NCBI RefSeq assembly: GCF_003853415.1
Contig: NZ_QTPP01000011.1
Location: 124,001 to 188,000, forward strand
DNA from: Burkholderia sp. Bp9142
GTDB taxonomy: Bacteria; Pseudomonadota; Gammaproteobacteria; Burkholderiales; Burkholderiaceae
Reading direction: 5' to 3'
DNA length: 64,000 bases
The notes under the pieces: generated by a model
What the model saw: only the letters and a program-made list of their open reading frames with translations
Databases searched by the model: none
What the model was told of the DNA's origin: nothing
In this document: positions 1 to 9,591 of the stretch, piece after piece
How the letters are laid out: every line of letters begins with the position of its first letter
How positions within the stretch are numbered: the first letter of the stretch is position 1
Translations under genes and position numbers: made by a program

Positions 1-774
<774 letters not shown>

Positions 775-2259
775 ATGACCTTGACCGCAACACACGTCAG
801 CCCGACCGCTGCTTCTTCCTCCAAGTCGTCCGGCGAGGCCCCGCTCGCCGCGGACGACATTACCGTCGTCGACCAGAGCCTGCTCAAGCGCGCCGTCAGC
901 GCGATGGCCATCGGCAATGCGATGGAATGGTTCGACTTCGGCGTCTACAGCTACATCGCCGTCACGCTCGGCAAGGTGTTCTTCCCGTCGAGCAGCCCGT
1001 CCGCGCAGCTGCTCGCGACCTTCGGCACGTTCGCGGCCGCATTCCTCGTGCGTCCGCTCGGCGGCATGGTGTTCGGCCCGCTCGGCGACCGCATCGGCCG
1101 CCAGCGCGTGCTCGCCGCCACCATGATCATGATGGCCGTCGGCACCTTCGCGATCGGCCTGATCCCCAGCTACGCGTCCATCGGCATCATGGCGCCCGTG
1201 CTGCTGCTCGTCGCCCGCCTCGTGCAGGGCTTCTCGACCGGCGGCGAATACGGCGGCGCCGCGACCTTCATCGCCGAGTTCTCGACCGACAAGCGCCGCG
1301 GCTTCATGGGCAGCTTCCTCGAGTTCGGCACGCTGATCGGCTACGTGATGGGGGCCGGCGTCGTCGCGCTGCTCACCGCGTCGCTGTCGCAGGAAGCACT
1401 GCTGTCGTGGGGCTGGCGCGTGCCGTTCCTGATCGCGGGCCCGCTCGGCCTGATCGGCCTGTACATCCGGATGAAGCTCGAGGAAACGCCGGCGTTCAAG
1501 CGCCAGGCCGAAGAGCGCGAAGCGCAGGACAAGGCCGTGCCGAAGGCACGCTTTCGCGAAACGCTGCTGCACAACTGGCGCGCGCTGCTGCTCTGCGTCG
1601 GCCTCGTGCTGATCTTCAACGTGACCGACTACATGGTGCTGTCGTACCTGCCGAGCTTCATGTCGTCGACGCTGCACTTCGACGAGTCGCACAGCCTCGT
1701 GCTGGTGCTGATCGTGATGGTGCTGATGATGCCGCTGACGCTCGCCGCCGGCCGCCTGTCGGACAAGATCGGCCGCAAGCCCGTGATGCTGTCCGGCTGC
1801 GTCGGCCTGCTCTTGCTGTCGATCCCGTCGATGATGCTGATCCATGCGGGCACCACCGCATCGGTGTTCGGCGGCCTGCTGATCCTCGGCATGCTGCTGT
1901 CGTGCTTCACCGGCGTGATGCCGTCCGCGCTGCCGGCGCTGTTCCCGACCGAGATCCGCTACGGCGCGCTCGCGATCGGCTTCAACGTGTCCGTGTCGCT
2001 GTTCGGCGGCACGACGCCGCTGGTGACCGCGTGGCTCGTCGACGTGACCCACAACCTGATGATGCCCGCGTACTACATGATGGGCGCCGCCGCGATCGGC
2101 ATCGTGTCGGTGCTCGCGCTGGCCGAGACCGCGCGCCAGCCGCTCAAGGGCTCGCCGCCGGCCGTCGCGACGCGCCGCGAGGCACACCAGCTGGTGCGCC
2201 AGCTGCGCGAGGACGACGACGCGGACGTCTACGGCGTCGTGCCGACCGCGCGCGCTTGA
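775..2259 (+). CDS. proP: ProP-like MFS osmolyte (proline/glycine betaine) transporter
   Basis: This 494-residue protein is a 12-helix major facilitator of the metabolite:H+ symporter family, which imports proline, betaine or related zwitterions and small organic acids. Visible signatures are NAMEWFDFGVYSY in helix 1, GPLGDRIGRQR in loop 2-3, the family motif VQGFSTGGEYGGAATFIAE in helix 4, and GRLSDKIGRKP in loop 8-9. The start at 775 is chosen because AAAGGAG lies 5 bases upstream; an in-frame start at 733 has no ribosome site. The E. coli ProP C-terminal coiled coil is absent: the tail is short and acidic (EDDDAD). Related members carry citrate or alpha-ketoglutarate, so substrate is inferred. 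Confidence 0.85.
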   Translation: MTLTATHVSPTAASSSKSSGEAPLAADDITVVDQSLLKRAVSAMAIGNAMEWFDFGVYSYIAVTLGKVFFPSSSPSAQLLATFGTFAAAFLVRPLGGMVFGPLGDRIGRQRVLAATMIMMAVGTFAIGLIPSYASIGIMAPVLLLVARLVQGFSTGGEYGGAATFIAEFSTDKRRGFMGSFLEFGTLIGYVMGAGVVALLTASLSQEALLSWGWRVPFLIAGPLGLIGLYIRMKLEETPAFKRQAEEREAQDKAVPKARFRETLLHNWRALLLCVGLVLIFNVTDYMVLSYLPSFMSSTLHFDESHSLVLVLIVMVLMMPLTLAAGRLSDKIGRKPVMLSGCVGLLLLSIPSMMLIHAGTTASVFGGLLILGMLLSCFTGVMPSALPALFPTEIRYGALAIGFNVSVSLFGGTTPLVTAWLVDVTHNLMMPAYYMMGAAAIGIVSVLALAETARQPLKGSPPAVATRREAHQLVRQLREDDDADVYGVVPTARA

Positions 2260-2276
2260 GCGTCACCCACGAAAAA

Positions 2277-2296
2277 GCCCCGGCACAAGCCGGGGC
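2277..2296 (-). terminator. Rho-independent terminator, minus strand
   Basis: An 8-bp perfect stem GCCCCGGC/GCCGGGGC with a 4-base loop is followed, on the minus strand, by TTTTTC. It sits just past the stop codon of the small minus-strand gene at 2370-2564. Confidence 0.75.
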
Positions 2297-2313
2297 CCGA
2301 TCGACTCCGCTCC

Positions 2314-2347
2314 GCCCGACCGGCTTGCCGCCGGCCGGGCATTTTTT
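2314..2347 (+). terminator. Rho-independent terminator of proP
   Basis: Stem GCCCGaCCGGC (2314-2324) pairs with GCCGGcCGGGC (2330-2340) with one mismatch and a 5-base loop. ATTTTTT follows on the plus strand. It is 55 bases after the proP stop and lies next to the opposing minus-strand terminator. Confidence 0.8.
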
Positions 2348-2369
2348 CATCCGTGCAGCGGACGCGCGT

Positions 2370-2564
2370 TCATGCGTGCGCTTCGCCGTGGCGGGAGAAG
2401 ATCAGCGCGCGCGAGCGCGACACCGCAGCCTGCGCGCCACGCGCGGCGACGATCAGGCCGACCTGGCCGAGATTGAAATCGCGCTCGACCATCAGCTGCG
2501 TCAGCGCGGCAAGCGGCAACACGACGGACGGGTGGTACAGGCTCGATTCGATCAGGGCTCTCAT
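2370..2564 (-). CDS. Small conserved-looking hypothetical protein (64 aa)
   Basis: A 64-residue reading frame beginning MRALIESSLYHPSVV. I do not recognise the family. Evidence that it is real: GGAG lies 6 bases before the ATG at 2564, a good TAGAAT -10 box lies at 2603-2608, and a strong terminator follows the stop. The middle (PLAALTQLMVERDFN) is amphipathic and the C-terminus is basic (AVSRSRALIFSRHGEAHA); no signal peptide or membrane helix is seen. The adjacent ATG at 2567 is an alternative start. Function unknown. Confidence 0.6.
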   Translation of the reverse strand: MRALIESSLYHPSVVLPLAALTQLMVERDFNLGQVGLIVAARGAQAAVSRSRALIFSRHGEAHA

Positions 2565-2905
2565 CATCGGCTCCATCAGGCAATGCATATTCGATGGAGT
2601 GGATTCTAGGGATGGGCCGCATCCGGATAAACCGCACGAATGCGAAGTCACTTGTTGGCGGCGGTGAACAATCGGCCGCCCCTTGATCCGACAGGGCCGA
2701 GCGGGTGGCGTGGGGCAGTTCGGGAACGTAAAGCGGAAGGACGCGACGTGGTTTTGCGGACGCTGCGGCGACCGGGGAGAGAACAGGCGGCCGGGCGGTG
2801 GTCGAGGACGGACGGGTCGATCCGTGCCGACGCGGGTCGCGACGAGACCACGCGCCGGTCGCGCCGCCCCGCCCTCGCCCCGTGCCGACGCGATCGAAGC
2901 CGGGC
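2565..2905. other. Intergenic region between small hypothetical gene and GST
   Basis: Apart from the candidate promoter at 2603-2631 I see nothing convincing. No strong hairpin with a T-run closes the GST transcript, and the open frames across the region look like GC-driven noise. Confidence 0.4.
2603..2631 (-). promoter_or_regulatory. Candidate sigma-70 promoter of the small hypothetical gene
   Basis: On the minus strand TTTATC (2626-2631) and TAGAAT (2603-2608) are spaced 17 bp apart. The predicted start gives a leader of about 30 nt before the start codon at 2564. Confidence 0.45.
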
Positions 2906-3535
2906 TCAGTCGAGCGGCGTCTCGACAAACGCCGGCAGCGCTTCCGCGCGCACCGAGTGCGCGGCGAGCGCCGGATAACGGGCCGGGTCGATCCGCGCGA
3001 GCGCCGGGTATTCGGCGGTCATGAATTGCGTGAAACGCCATGCGACGGCGACGGTCACGTCGGACTGCAACAGGCGCGCGCCGCCGAGCCAGCCGTTCGC
3101 GGCCGCGACGAGCGGCTCGAGTGCGCCATACGCAGCCTCGAGCTGGCTCAGCACGCGCTCGAGCCACGGCGCGTGCTGCTTGTCGGCCGGGCGCAGCGAC
3201 TGCTCGTACACGACCTGCACCGTCTTCTCGGCCGCCGCCAGCGCGAAGCCGACCGGCACGAGCGCGCGCAGCCGCGCATCGACGGCGTCGGGCAGCAGGC
3301 GCCGCTCCGGCGCGACGCGATGGTCGAGGTAGTCGACGATCAGCGACGAATCGATCAGCGTCGTGCCGTCGTCGGTCACGAGCGTCGGCGCCTTCACGAC
3401 CGGATTGAAGGTCCGGAACCGGTCGAAGTGGCGGAACACCGAGACGGACTCGTGTTCGAACGGCAGGTCGAGCAGCTTCGCCGAAATGGCGACACGGCGC
3501 ACGAACGGGGAATCCAGCATGCCGATCAGCTTCAT
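2906..3535 (-). CDS. Glutathione S-transferase family protein
   Basis: A cytosolic GST of 209 residues, the usual family length. The N-terminal thioredoxin-like domain (1-80) contains the catalytic-region motif LDSPFVRRV, with Ser as likely glutathione-activating residue, the cis-Pro segment KAPTLV, and the glutathione-binding DGTTLIDSSLIVDYL. The all-helical C-terminal domain follows (about 90-205). It resembles the bacterial GSTs of unknown substrate that are common in Burkholderia. It is a single gene between a non-coding gap and the divergent PHB depolymerase. Confidence 0.9.
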   Translation of the reverse strand: MKLIGMLDSPFVRRVAISAKLLDLPFEHESVSVFRHFDRFRTFNPVVKAPTLVTDDGTTLIDSSLIVDYLDHRVAPERRLLPDAVDARLRALVPVGFALAAAEKTVQVVYEQSLRPADKQHAPWLERVLSQLEAAYGALEPLVAAANGWLGGARLLQSDVTVAVAWRFTQFMTAEYPALARIDPARYPALAAHSVRAEALPAFVETPLD

Positions 3536-3705
3536 CGCAAACGCTCCGCGTGAGGGAATGGGACCGACGACTGTAGCAGCGCCGTGCGTCGCCGCCTAGC
3601 GCGACGCGCACCTGATGCACGTCATCCGGTCACGTATCCGACACCCGCTGCGCGGCCAGAATGACCATAATGCAGATTCACGCCCCTTCCGCCCCAAGGT
3701 TTGCC

Positions 3706-4929
3706 ATGTGGTATGCCGTCGTCGAGCAGCAGCGGGAATGGATGCGCGCCTGGCGCGAGGCGACGCGTCACGCGTTCGACGTGTGGCCCGCGGCGACGCT
3801 GCCGCACGCCGCGTCGTCGTGCTATGACGACCTCTTCGAGCCGCTGCTCGGGCCGGCCGTCGGGCCGCCGCGCTTCGAGATCCGGCGGCCGGCCGTCGAC
3901 GAGCGGATCATCGCGCGCACGCCGTTCTGCCAGCTGCGGCGCTTCGCGCGCGACGATGCGCGGCGCACGGTGCTGCTGTGCGCGCCGCTCGCGGGGCATG
4001 CGGCCGTGATGATGCGGGAGACCGTCGAGGCGCTGCTCGCCGACGGCGACGTCTGCGTGACCGACTGGGTCAATGCGCGCGACGTCCCGCTCGCGTCGGG
4101 CCGCTTCGGGCTCGACGAATACGTGGCGACGCTCGACGGCTTCGTCGACGCGCTCGCACGCGACGACCGGCCGCTGCACGTCGTCGCGGTATGCCAGGCC
4201 ACCGTACCCGCGCTCGGCGCGCTCGCGCTGCGCGCGGCGCGCGGCCTCGCAGCGCCCGCGAGCGTCACGCTGATCGGCGGGCCGCTCGACGCGCGTGTCA
4301 ATCCGAGCACGCTCGGCACCACGGCCGCGTCCCGGTCGCTCGCGTGGTGCCGCCGCCACCTGATCGACATCGTGCCGCCCCACTTCCCCGGCCATGGCCG
4401 CCATGTGTTCCCGACCTATCTTCAGCAAGGCGAGATCGCGCTGCTGTTTCCGCAGCGGTTCCTGACGCTGATCGAGGACTACGCGCGCGCCGCGTCGCAC
4501 TTCGATGTGACGGCACTGACGGACGCGCGGCGCGCGCTGCGCGAATACACGGCGCTGCTCGACATGCCGGCCGAATACTTCCTGGATACCGTCGATGTCG
4601 TGTTCCAGCGGATGTGCCTCGCGAACGGCACGTGGGAGGTCGGCGGCCGGCGCGTCGAGCCGGCCGCGCTGCGCGGTGTCGTACTGCTGACGGTCGAAGG
4701 CGGTTGCGACGCCGTCACCGGCGCCGGCCAGACGCATGCGGCACTCGACATGTGCCGCGGCCTCGCGGCCAGCGAGCGTCATCGTCTCGATATCGACGAT
4801 TGCGATCACTACGGGCTGTTCACCGGCGACCGCTGGCGCGGCGACGTCCATCCGGCGCTGCAGCGCGTGTTCGCGCAGGCCGAAGCCGAACGCCCGGGAT
4901 CGCGCCGGCGCCGGATCAGGCGGACGTAA
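3706..4929 (+). CDS. phaZ: Intracellular polyhydroxybutyrate depolymerase (PhaZ family)
   Basis: Degrades amorphous storage PHB inside the cell. The 407-residue protein matches the PhaZ1 family of Ralstonia/Cupriavidus (about 419 aa): N-terminus MWYAVVEQQR, the segment DVCVTDWVNARDVPL, and a lipase-box-like nucleophile elbow with Cys at about residue 163 (VVAVCQATVPAL). Acid and His candidates lie in GGCDAVTG and CDHYGLFTG. The start at 3706 fits the family N-terminus and has AAGG upstream; in-frame ATGs at 3661 and 3670 lack such support. The 3' end overlaps the convergent phosphoribosyltransferase gene by 14 bp. The C-terminus is very basic (GSRRRRIRR). Confidence 0.85.
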   Translation: MWYAVVEQQREWMRAWREATRHAFDVWPAATLPHAASSCYDDLFEPLLGPAVGPPRFEIRRPAVDERIIARTPFCQLRRFARDDARRTVLLCAPLAGHAAVMMRETVEALLADGDVCVTDWVNARDVPLASGRFGLDEYVATLDGFVDALARDDRPLHVVAVCQATVPALGALALRAARGLAAPASVTLIGGPLDARVNPSTLGTTAASRSLAWCRRHLIDIVPPHFPGHGRHVFPTYLQQGEIALLFPQRFLTLIEDYARAASHFDVTALTDARRALREYTALLDMPAEYFLDTVDVVFQRMCLANGTWEVGGRRVEPAALRGVVLLTVEGGCDAVTGAGQTHAALDMCRGLAASERHRLDIDDCDHYGLFTGDRWRGDVHPALQRVFAQAEAERPGSRRRRIRRT

Positions 4930-5584
4930 TGCCGTCGTCCCACGCGCGCGCCGCCTCGAGCAGCGCGCGCACCTCGTCGTCCCCGGTCTGGTCGAAACGC
5001 GCGTAGAACTGGCTGATCCCGAAGAACCCCTGCGGCTGCAACTCCGTGACGAACACGTCGGCCAGATCGTCGAGGGCATGCTCGGCATCGGCCGGCGCGA
5101 CCGGTACGGCAACCACGACGCGCGCGGGATGGCGCTCGCGCAGCGCCTGCAGCGCGACGCGCATCGACGCGCCGGTTGCGACGCCGTCGTCGACGACGAT
5201 CACGATACGGCCGTCGACCGGCAGCGGCGGCCGCGCACCGCGATACAGCGCGTCGCGCCGCCGCAGCTCGGCGGTCTCGCGCGCGATCACGTCGGCCACT
5301 TGCGCATCGGTCACGCCCATCGCGCGGATCGCCGAATGCTGCAGGTGGATCGCCCCGCCGGTCGCGATCGCGCCGATCGCGAATTCGGGATCGAACGGCA
5401 TGCCGAGCTTGCGCACGACCAGCACGTCGAGCGGCGCACGCAGCGCCTGCGCGACCGGGAATGCCACCGGCACGCCGCCGCGCGGCAGCGCGAGCACGAC
5501 GACGTCGCGCCGCCCCGCATAGTCGCGCAGCGCGTGCGCAAGCCGGCGACCCGCGTCGGCGCGATCGGCAAAACACTCGGTCAC
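4916..5584 (-). CDS. Predicted phosphoribosyltransferase (COG1926 type)
   Basis: The PRPP-binding loop is clear: VIVVDDGVATGAS, about two-thirds along. LALPRGGVPVAFPVAQAL and LDVLVVRKLGMPFDPEFAIGAI are also hallmarks of this family of type I phosphoribosyltransferases. The physiological base substrate is unknown. The GTG at 5584 is chosen as start because AGGGAG lies 6 bases upstream, giving 222 residues (MTECFADRADAG...), a typical length. A longer frame from 5647 adds residues without family character. It is convergent with phaZ and overlaps it by 14 bp. Confidence 0.85.
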   Translation of the reverse strand: MTECFADRADAGRRLAHALRDYAGRRDVVVLALPRGGVPVAFPVAQALRAPLDVLVVRKLGMPFDPEFAIGAIATGGAIHLQHSAIRAMGVTDAQVADVIARETAELRRRDALYRGARPPLPVDGRIVIVVDDGVATGASMRVALQALRERHPARVVVAVPVAPADAEHALDDLADVFVTELQPQGFFGISQFYARFDQTGDDEVRALLEAARAWDDGITSA

Positions 5585-5766
5585 GATCGGCTCCCTGCCG
5601 TTGCACCGGATGCGCGACCATCGCGCCGGCGCCTGTCCAACGAGCATGGTTCATCGGGCGCGCCGATGCAAGCGGGGTCATACCGGCGCGGGCGGCATGC
5701 GAATTGCGGTGAGAAAGGGATGAGCGGGGTTCGCTCGCGCGGCCCGGGCGGACCGCCGGTCGGCGG

Positions 5767-6276
5767 TCAGAGCCCGCCGGCCTGCCGGTACAACCGCCAG
5801 AACGACTGTGCGTACGACTGCGCAAGCTCCGGCGCGCGCTGGAACACGTTCACCGTTTCCGCGTGCGCGGCCGCGCCGTCGGACAGCGTCGTCAGGGCGA
5901 CGCTGTCGTCGACGATCACGAAGCGCGGCGCCGGATCGCCGTGCCGCGAGTCGATCGCGACATCGATGCCGGCCGATTTCAGATAGCCCGCGCCGCTGTA
6001 CTTGCCGGCACGCGACGAACGCACCAGCACGACCCGCACTTCGATCCCGCGCGCGCGCGCCGCACGCAGCGCCGCCGCGACCGCGGGCGGCACGTACGCG
6101 TAGCCCGCCAGCAGCACGCGGCGCTGTGCTTGCCCGATCAGGTCGACCGTCGCGTCGGCCGCCGCATTGTCATACGAAAAGTACGTGCCGACCGAGGCGG
6201 CGTCGGACGGAATCGGGCTGGCGTGGGCGGTCGCCGCGCAGCCGAGCGCGGCGAGGAGGAAGGCGGCTGGTCTCAT
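5767..6276 (-). CDS. Phospholipase D/Nuc-like protein with degenerate HKD motif, secreted
   Basis: 169 residues with a Sec signal peptide (MRPAAFLLAALGCAATAHA, then SP). The mature part has the single-domain PLD/Nuc endonuclease fold pattern: helix with AAADATVDLIGQAQRRVLLAGYAY, then ARARGIEVRVVLVRS, and the beta strand PRFVIVDDSVAL. In active members this strand reads HxK(x)4D; here Ala116 and Arg118 replace His and Lys, leaving only the Asp, and the following GSxN is TLSD. Catalysis by the usual route is therefore doubtful. An alternative ATG lies at 6288; neither start has a good ribosome site. Confidence 0.7.
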   Translation of the reverse strand: MRPAAFLLAALGCAATAHASPIPSDAASVGTYFSYDNAAADATVDLIGQAQRRVLLAGYAYVPPAVAAALRAARARGIEVRVVLVRSSRAGKYSGAGYLKSAGIDVAIDSRHGDPAPRFVIVDDSVALTTLSDGAAAHAETVNVFQRAPELAQSYAQSFWRLYRQAGGL

Positions 6277-6427
6277 GGCGGGCGCCATTGTAGCGACGCC
6301 AATTCGCGTGGCAAGCGCCTGCTGAAACGGTGCTGCGCCGGCGCAACACCCGCTGCGGAACGGCCATCGGACGGGCCGGTTCCCGAATCGATTTCGCCGC
6401 GTTGCCGGACCGCTTGCGCGCCGCCGG

Positions 6428-7360
6428 TCAGCCGGCCGCGACGCGCGCGAGCCAGCTCGCGATGCCGTCGACCGAACGGAAATCCGCGACGCTGCGCGCC
6501 GGCAGCGCCGGATACGCGCCGCTCGCCATCTCGGCCAGCGCCCGGCCCGGGCCGAGTTCGAGGAACGCGGTCGCGCCGGCCTCGACGCACGCGGCCAGGC
6601 AGGCCGCCCACTCGACCGGCTCCGCGATCTGCCGCGCGAGCTTGTCGAGCCCCGCCTCGACATCAAGCACCGACGCGCCGTCGATCCCCGAAAACAGTCG
6701 CGTGCCGGGCAGCGGCCGGCGCACGTTCACGGCGGCCAGCGACGCGCGAAACGCGGGCACCGCCGACGCGAGCCGGCGCGTGTGCGACGCGATCCGCACG
6801 CACACGGGCGCGACGCGCAGTGCGCCGTCGCGTGCCGCGTCGCCGGCCACCGCGGCGACGTCGGCCTGCCGCCCTGCCACCACGAATGCGTCGCCGGGAT
6901 TGACGATCGCGATCGCCGCGTCGCGGCCATCGCACAGCTGCGCGAGTTGCGCGCGCGTCAGCCCGCGCACGAACGCCATTCGCTCAGCGCCGCCGCTCGC
7001 GGCGTCCATTGCGCGCGCGCGCGCATCGGCGAGATCCAGCGCATCGTACGGGTCGATCATCCCCGCGACGCTCCACGACGCGACTTCGCCGACGCTGTAT
7101 CCCGCGACACAGCGACGCCGCGGCCACACCGCCTCGAGCAGCGCGGTCGCCGCGAGCGCCTGCACCGTGCAGAGGATCTGCGCGGCGCGGTTCTCGCGCA
7201 GCGCGTCCGGTTCGGCGTGCCGCACCCAGTCGCGCGGATCGTCGCCGAGCAGCCGGCCCGCGTGCGCGAACAGCGCGTCGGCCTGCGGCACCGCGCCGGT
7301 CAGTTCGAACATGTCCGCGCGCTGTGCGCCTTGCCCCGAACACAGGATCGCCAGCGTCAT
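6428..7360 (-). CDS. mdcH: Malonyl-CoA:ACP-type malonyltransferase of malonate decarboxylase
   Basis: Transfers malonyl from malonyl-CoA to the acyl carrier subunit MdcC, priming the decarboxylase. The 310-residue protein has the FabD-like fold: CSGQGAQ at the N-terminus (oxyanion loop), nucleophile Ser89 in GYSVGE, ASHTRRL carrying the active-site His, and FLELGPGRALAEM near the C-terminus. Its ATG overlaps the mdcB stop in ATGA, so it is translationally coupled as the last gene of the operon. Confidence 0.92.
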   Translation of the reverse strand: MTLAILCSGQGAQRADMFELTGAVPQADALFAHAGRLLGDDPRDWVRHAEPDALRENRAAQILCTVQALAATALLEAVWPRRRCVAGYSVGEVASWSVAGMIDPYDALDLADARARAMDAASGGAERMAFVRGLTRAQLAQLCDGRDAAIAIVNPGDAFVVAGRQADVAAVAGDAARDGALRVAPVCVRIASHTRRLASAVPAFRASLAAVNVRRPLPGTRLFSGIDGASVLDVEAGLDKLARQIAEPVEWAACLAACVEAGATAFLELGPGRALAEMASGAYPALPARSVADFRSVDGIASWLARVAAG

Positions 7361-8232
7361 CGCCTCACCTCGTCCGCTTCGTCCGCTTCGAGCGCATCGA
7401 CGAACACGCTCATTGCCAGCAGGTCGGCCGCGCCGCCCGGGCTCAGCCGGCGTGCAACGAACGCGCGGTGTGCGGCGGCCGCACGCAAGCGCCAGTCGCG
7501 GGCGCGTATGCCGCCGCGAGCGACGAATGCGCGCGCCGTGGCGCGCGCGAAATCGAGGCCGGCCTGCCCGCCTCGATGCAGCAGATTCGTATCGTCGAGC
7601 ACGGCGATCAGCGCAAAGCACGCGTCGACACGCACGCCTTCCGGGTCGTCCGGGACGCTGCGCCGCGCACGGCGCAATGCCGGCAACCCGACGCCGTACA
7701 CGGTCGTGAACCCGTCGGCCGCCTCGCGACGCGCGCCGCCGACGCCGTAGCGGCGGCTCGCACGCTCGCCGTGACTGTCGGGCAGCCGCGGGCCGCCGAG
7801 AATCTCGGTACCCCAGCGCCGCGCGACGAACGCACCGAGCGTCATCGTGCGAGCAGCCGTGCCGGGCACCGTGCGACGGCCGGCGGCCGCGCACAGCAGC
7901 CCGAGCCCGAAGATCGCGCCGCGATGCGTGTTGACGCCGCCGGTCGCGGCGAGCATCGCGTGTTCCGCACGCAGCCCGATCTTGCGCAGCACGGCCATGT
8001 CCGCGTCGCGTGCGCCGGCGTCGGCGAGCTCCGCGAAGTACGGCCGCAACACGGCCGCGCTGCGCGCGAACGTCGCGGCGTCCATGTCCGTATGACTGCC
8101 CGTGTCGACGTGACTCACGAGCCCCGGTTTCGGATACGTCTCGATTTCGAGCACGAGGCTGCGCTCGGCGAGCTCGGCGATGCGCTCGGCGTCGGACGGC
8201 GCCGGTGCGCGGCGGGCGGCCCATGCGCTCAT
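7357..8232 (-). CDS. mdcB: Triphosphoribosyl-dephospho-CoA synthase MdcB
   Basis: Makes 2'-(5''-triphosphoribosyl)-3'-dephospho-CoA from dephospho-CoA and ATP, the precursor of the MdcC prosthetic group. The CitG/MdcB signature is present: LEIETYPKPGLVSHVDTGSHTDMD near residues 28-51, then LLAATGGVNTHRGAIFGLG, and DDTNLLHRGG toward the C-terminus. At 291 residues the length is normal. It overlaps mdcG upstream by 4 bp and mdcH downstream by 4 bp. Confidence 0.93.
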   Translation of the reverse strand: MSAWAARRAPAPSDAERIAELAERSLVLEIETYPKPGLVSHVDTGSHTDMDAATFARSAAVLRPYFAELADAGARDADMAVLRKIGLRAEHAMLAATGGVNTHRGAIFGLGLLCAAAGRRTVPGTAARTMTLGAFVARRWGTEILGGPRLPDSHGERASRRYGVGGARREAADGFTTVYGVGLPALRRARRSVPDDPEGVRVDACFALIAVLDDTNLLHRGGQAGLDFARATARAFVARGGIRARDWRLRAAAAHRAFVARRLSPGGAADLLAMSVFVDALEADEADEVRR

Positions 8233-8897
8233 CGCATGCCTCCCGTGAATGCGTCGGCAGACATCAATTCGACAGCGATCGCCGTCTTGACCGCGACTTC
8301 AGGCAGCCGCGCATGCAGTTCGCGCCAGTTCACGCCCGCGCCGTCGTCGCGCAGCAGTTCGCCGTCGATGCGCATCGGCGCACGCGCGTCGAGCGCCGCC
8401 AGGCCGTCGAGCAGCGCGGCGAGCGATGCGGCGGCCGGCAGCGGAAACACGATGTCGAGATCGGAAGACGCGCTCAGGTAGCGCTCGCCCGTGAGCGCCT
8501 GCCATGCAAGGCTGCCGAACACGCGACCCGGCACGCCGCAGCGCGCGCCGAGCGCATCCAGCTCGCGCAACGTCGCGTGCCATGCGTCGGGGGCGACGGC
8601 GAGCACGTCGGCCAACGCGGGCAGCGGGCCGATCGACTCCACCATGTCGGCGGCGACGTTCAGTGCAATGCGCCGCTTGCCCGCGGAGGGCGGCAGCGGC
8701 AGGCCGAGCGGGATGCGCCCCGCATCGGCCTCGTCGGGCGATGCGCGGCGCACGATCAGCGGCCAGCAGTGCGCGGCCCACGCCCGCACGAGCGGATCGG
8801 CCGCCAGCGCGGGATCCCGCGCGCATGCCGCGCCCCACCCTGCCGCCGTCAGCGTGACGAGCGTGTGGCGGCGCGGCGGCGTGTCAGCGTGCTGCAC
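8229..8897 (-). CDS. mdcG: Phosphoribosyl-dephospho-CoA transferase MdcG
   Basis: Nucleotidyltransferase that attaches the dephospho-CoA-derived prosthetic group to the Ser of MdcC. The two-Asp catalytic motif typical of the enzyme is seen in SASSDLDIVFPL, preceded by VFGSLAWQALTGERYL. The start is a GTG at 8897, lying inside the end of mdcE and giving MQHADTPPRRHTL; this yields 222 residues, the usual family size. A longer frame to 8963 exists but would overlap mdcE deeply. It is coupled to mdcE and mdcB by short overlaps. Confidence 0.88.
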   Translation of the reverse strand: MQHADTPPRRHTLVTLTAAGWGAACARDPALAADPLVRAWAAHCWPLIVRRASPDEADAGRIPLGLPLPPSAGKRRIALNVAADMVESIGPLPALADVLAVAPDAWHATLRELDALGARCGVPGRVFGSLAWQALTGERYLSASSDLDIVFPLPAAASLAALLDGLAALDARAPMRIDGELLRDDGAGVNWRELHARLPEVAVKTAIAVELMSADAFTGGMR

Positions 8898-9591
8898 GCG
8901 CGAGTGCCTCGACGCGTCGCGCGACGTCGGCCGCGACCGGCCGGCCGCGCGCCGCACGGCCATCGCCGCGATCGGCCGGTCTGCCGAGCCATTCGCCGAC
9001 CTGCGCGTCGAGCGCGCGGGACGGGTCGAGCACGGCGTCGACGGCGCCCATCTTCACGAGATTGTCGAGCCCCGGCGCGAACACCGGCGTCGAGCGCGCC
9101 ATCTCCTTCAGCACGTCGATCGGCAGCTTCGTCACGCGCGACATTGACGGCAGGTCCATCACCTCCGGCTCGGCGCCCGGCACCGCGAGCAGCGTGCGCG
9201 TCGCGAGCGCGGTCGCGATGAACGCACCGGCGGCCGTATGGCCGTACAGCACGCCGATCGTCCGGTGCCCGGCGAGCTCCGCGTGCATCAGGCATTTCGC
9301 GAGATGCGACAAGCCTTCGTTCAGGCCGAGCAGTTCGTCGCGCTTGCTCATCCGCTGGCTGTCGCTGTCGACGAGCACGAGAATCGGCGTGTCGCCGCCG
9401 CGCTCGATCGTGTCGAGCACGTGCGACGCGAGCGTCACGGCTTCGTCGATGCCGAACGGCAAGCGGTCGGCGACGCCGATCACGTCGACGCGCGTGCCGG
9501 CCAGGTCAGCCCGGCCCTTCAGCAGGCCGCCGGTTCGCACGATCGAATGGCCTTTCGGAAACAGCGAAGTCAGTACTTCATCGAGCGTCAT
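8884..9591 (-). CDS. mdcE: Malonate decarboxylase gamma subunit
   Basis: MdcE works with MdcD as the carboxytransferase-like decarboxylase part acting on malonyl-S-MdcC. The 235-residue sequence shows the crotonase-type fold: TRVDVIGVADRLPFGIDEA, ILVLVDSDSQRMSKRDELLGLNEG, and GHTAAGAFIATALA, with late segment VFAPGLDNLVKMGAVDAV. The ATG at 9591 lies inside mdcD (14-bp overlap), and the stop overlaps the GTG of mdcG. Confidence 0.92.
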   Translation of the reverse strand: MTLDEVLTSLFPKGHSIVRTGGLLKGRADLAGTRVDVIGVADRLPFGIDEAVTLASHVLDTIERGGDTPILVLVDSDSQRMSKRDELLGLNEGLSHLAKCLMHAELAGHRTIGVLYGHTAAGAFIATALATRTLLAVPGAEPEVMDLPSMSRVTKLPIDVLKEMARSTPVFAPGLDNLVKMGAVDAVLDPSRALDAQVGEWLGRPADRGDGRAARGRPVAADVARRVEALARAAR

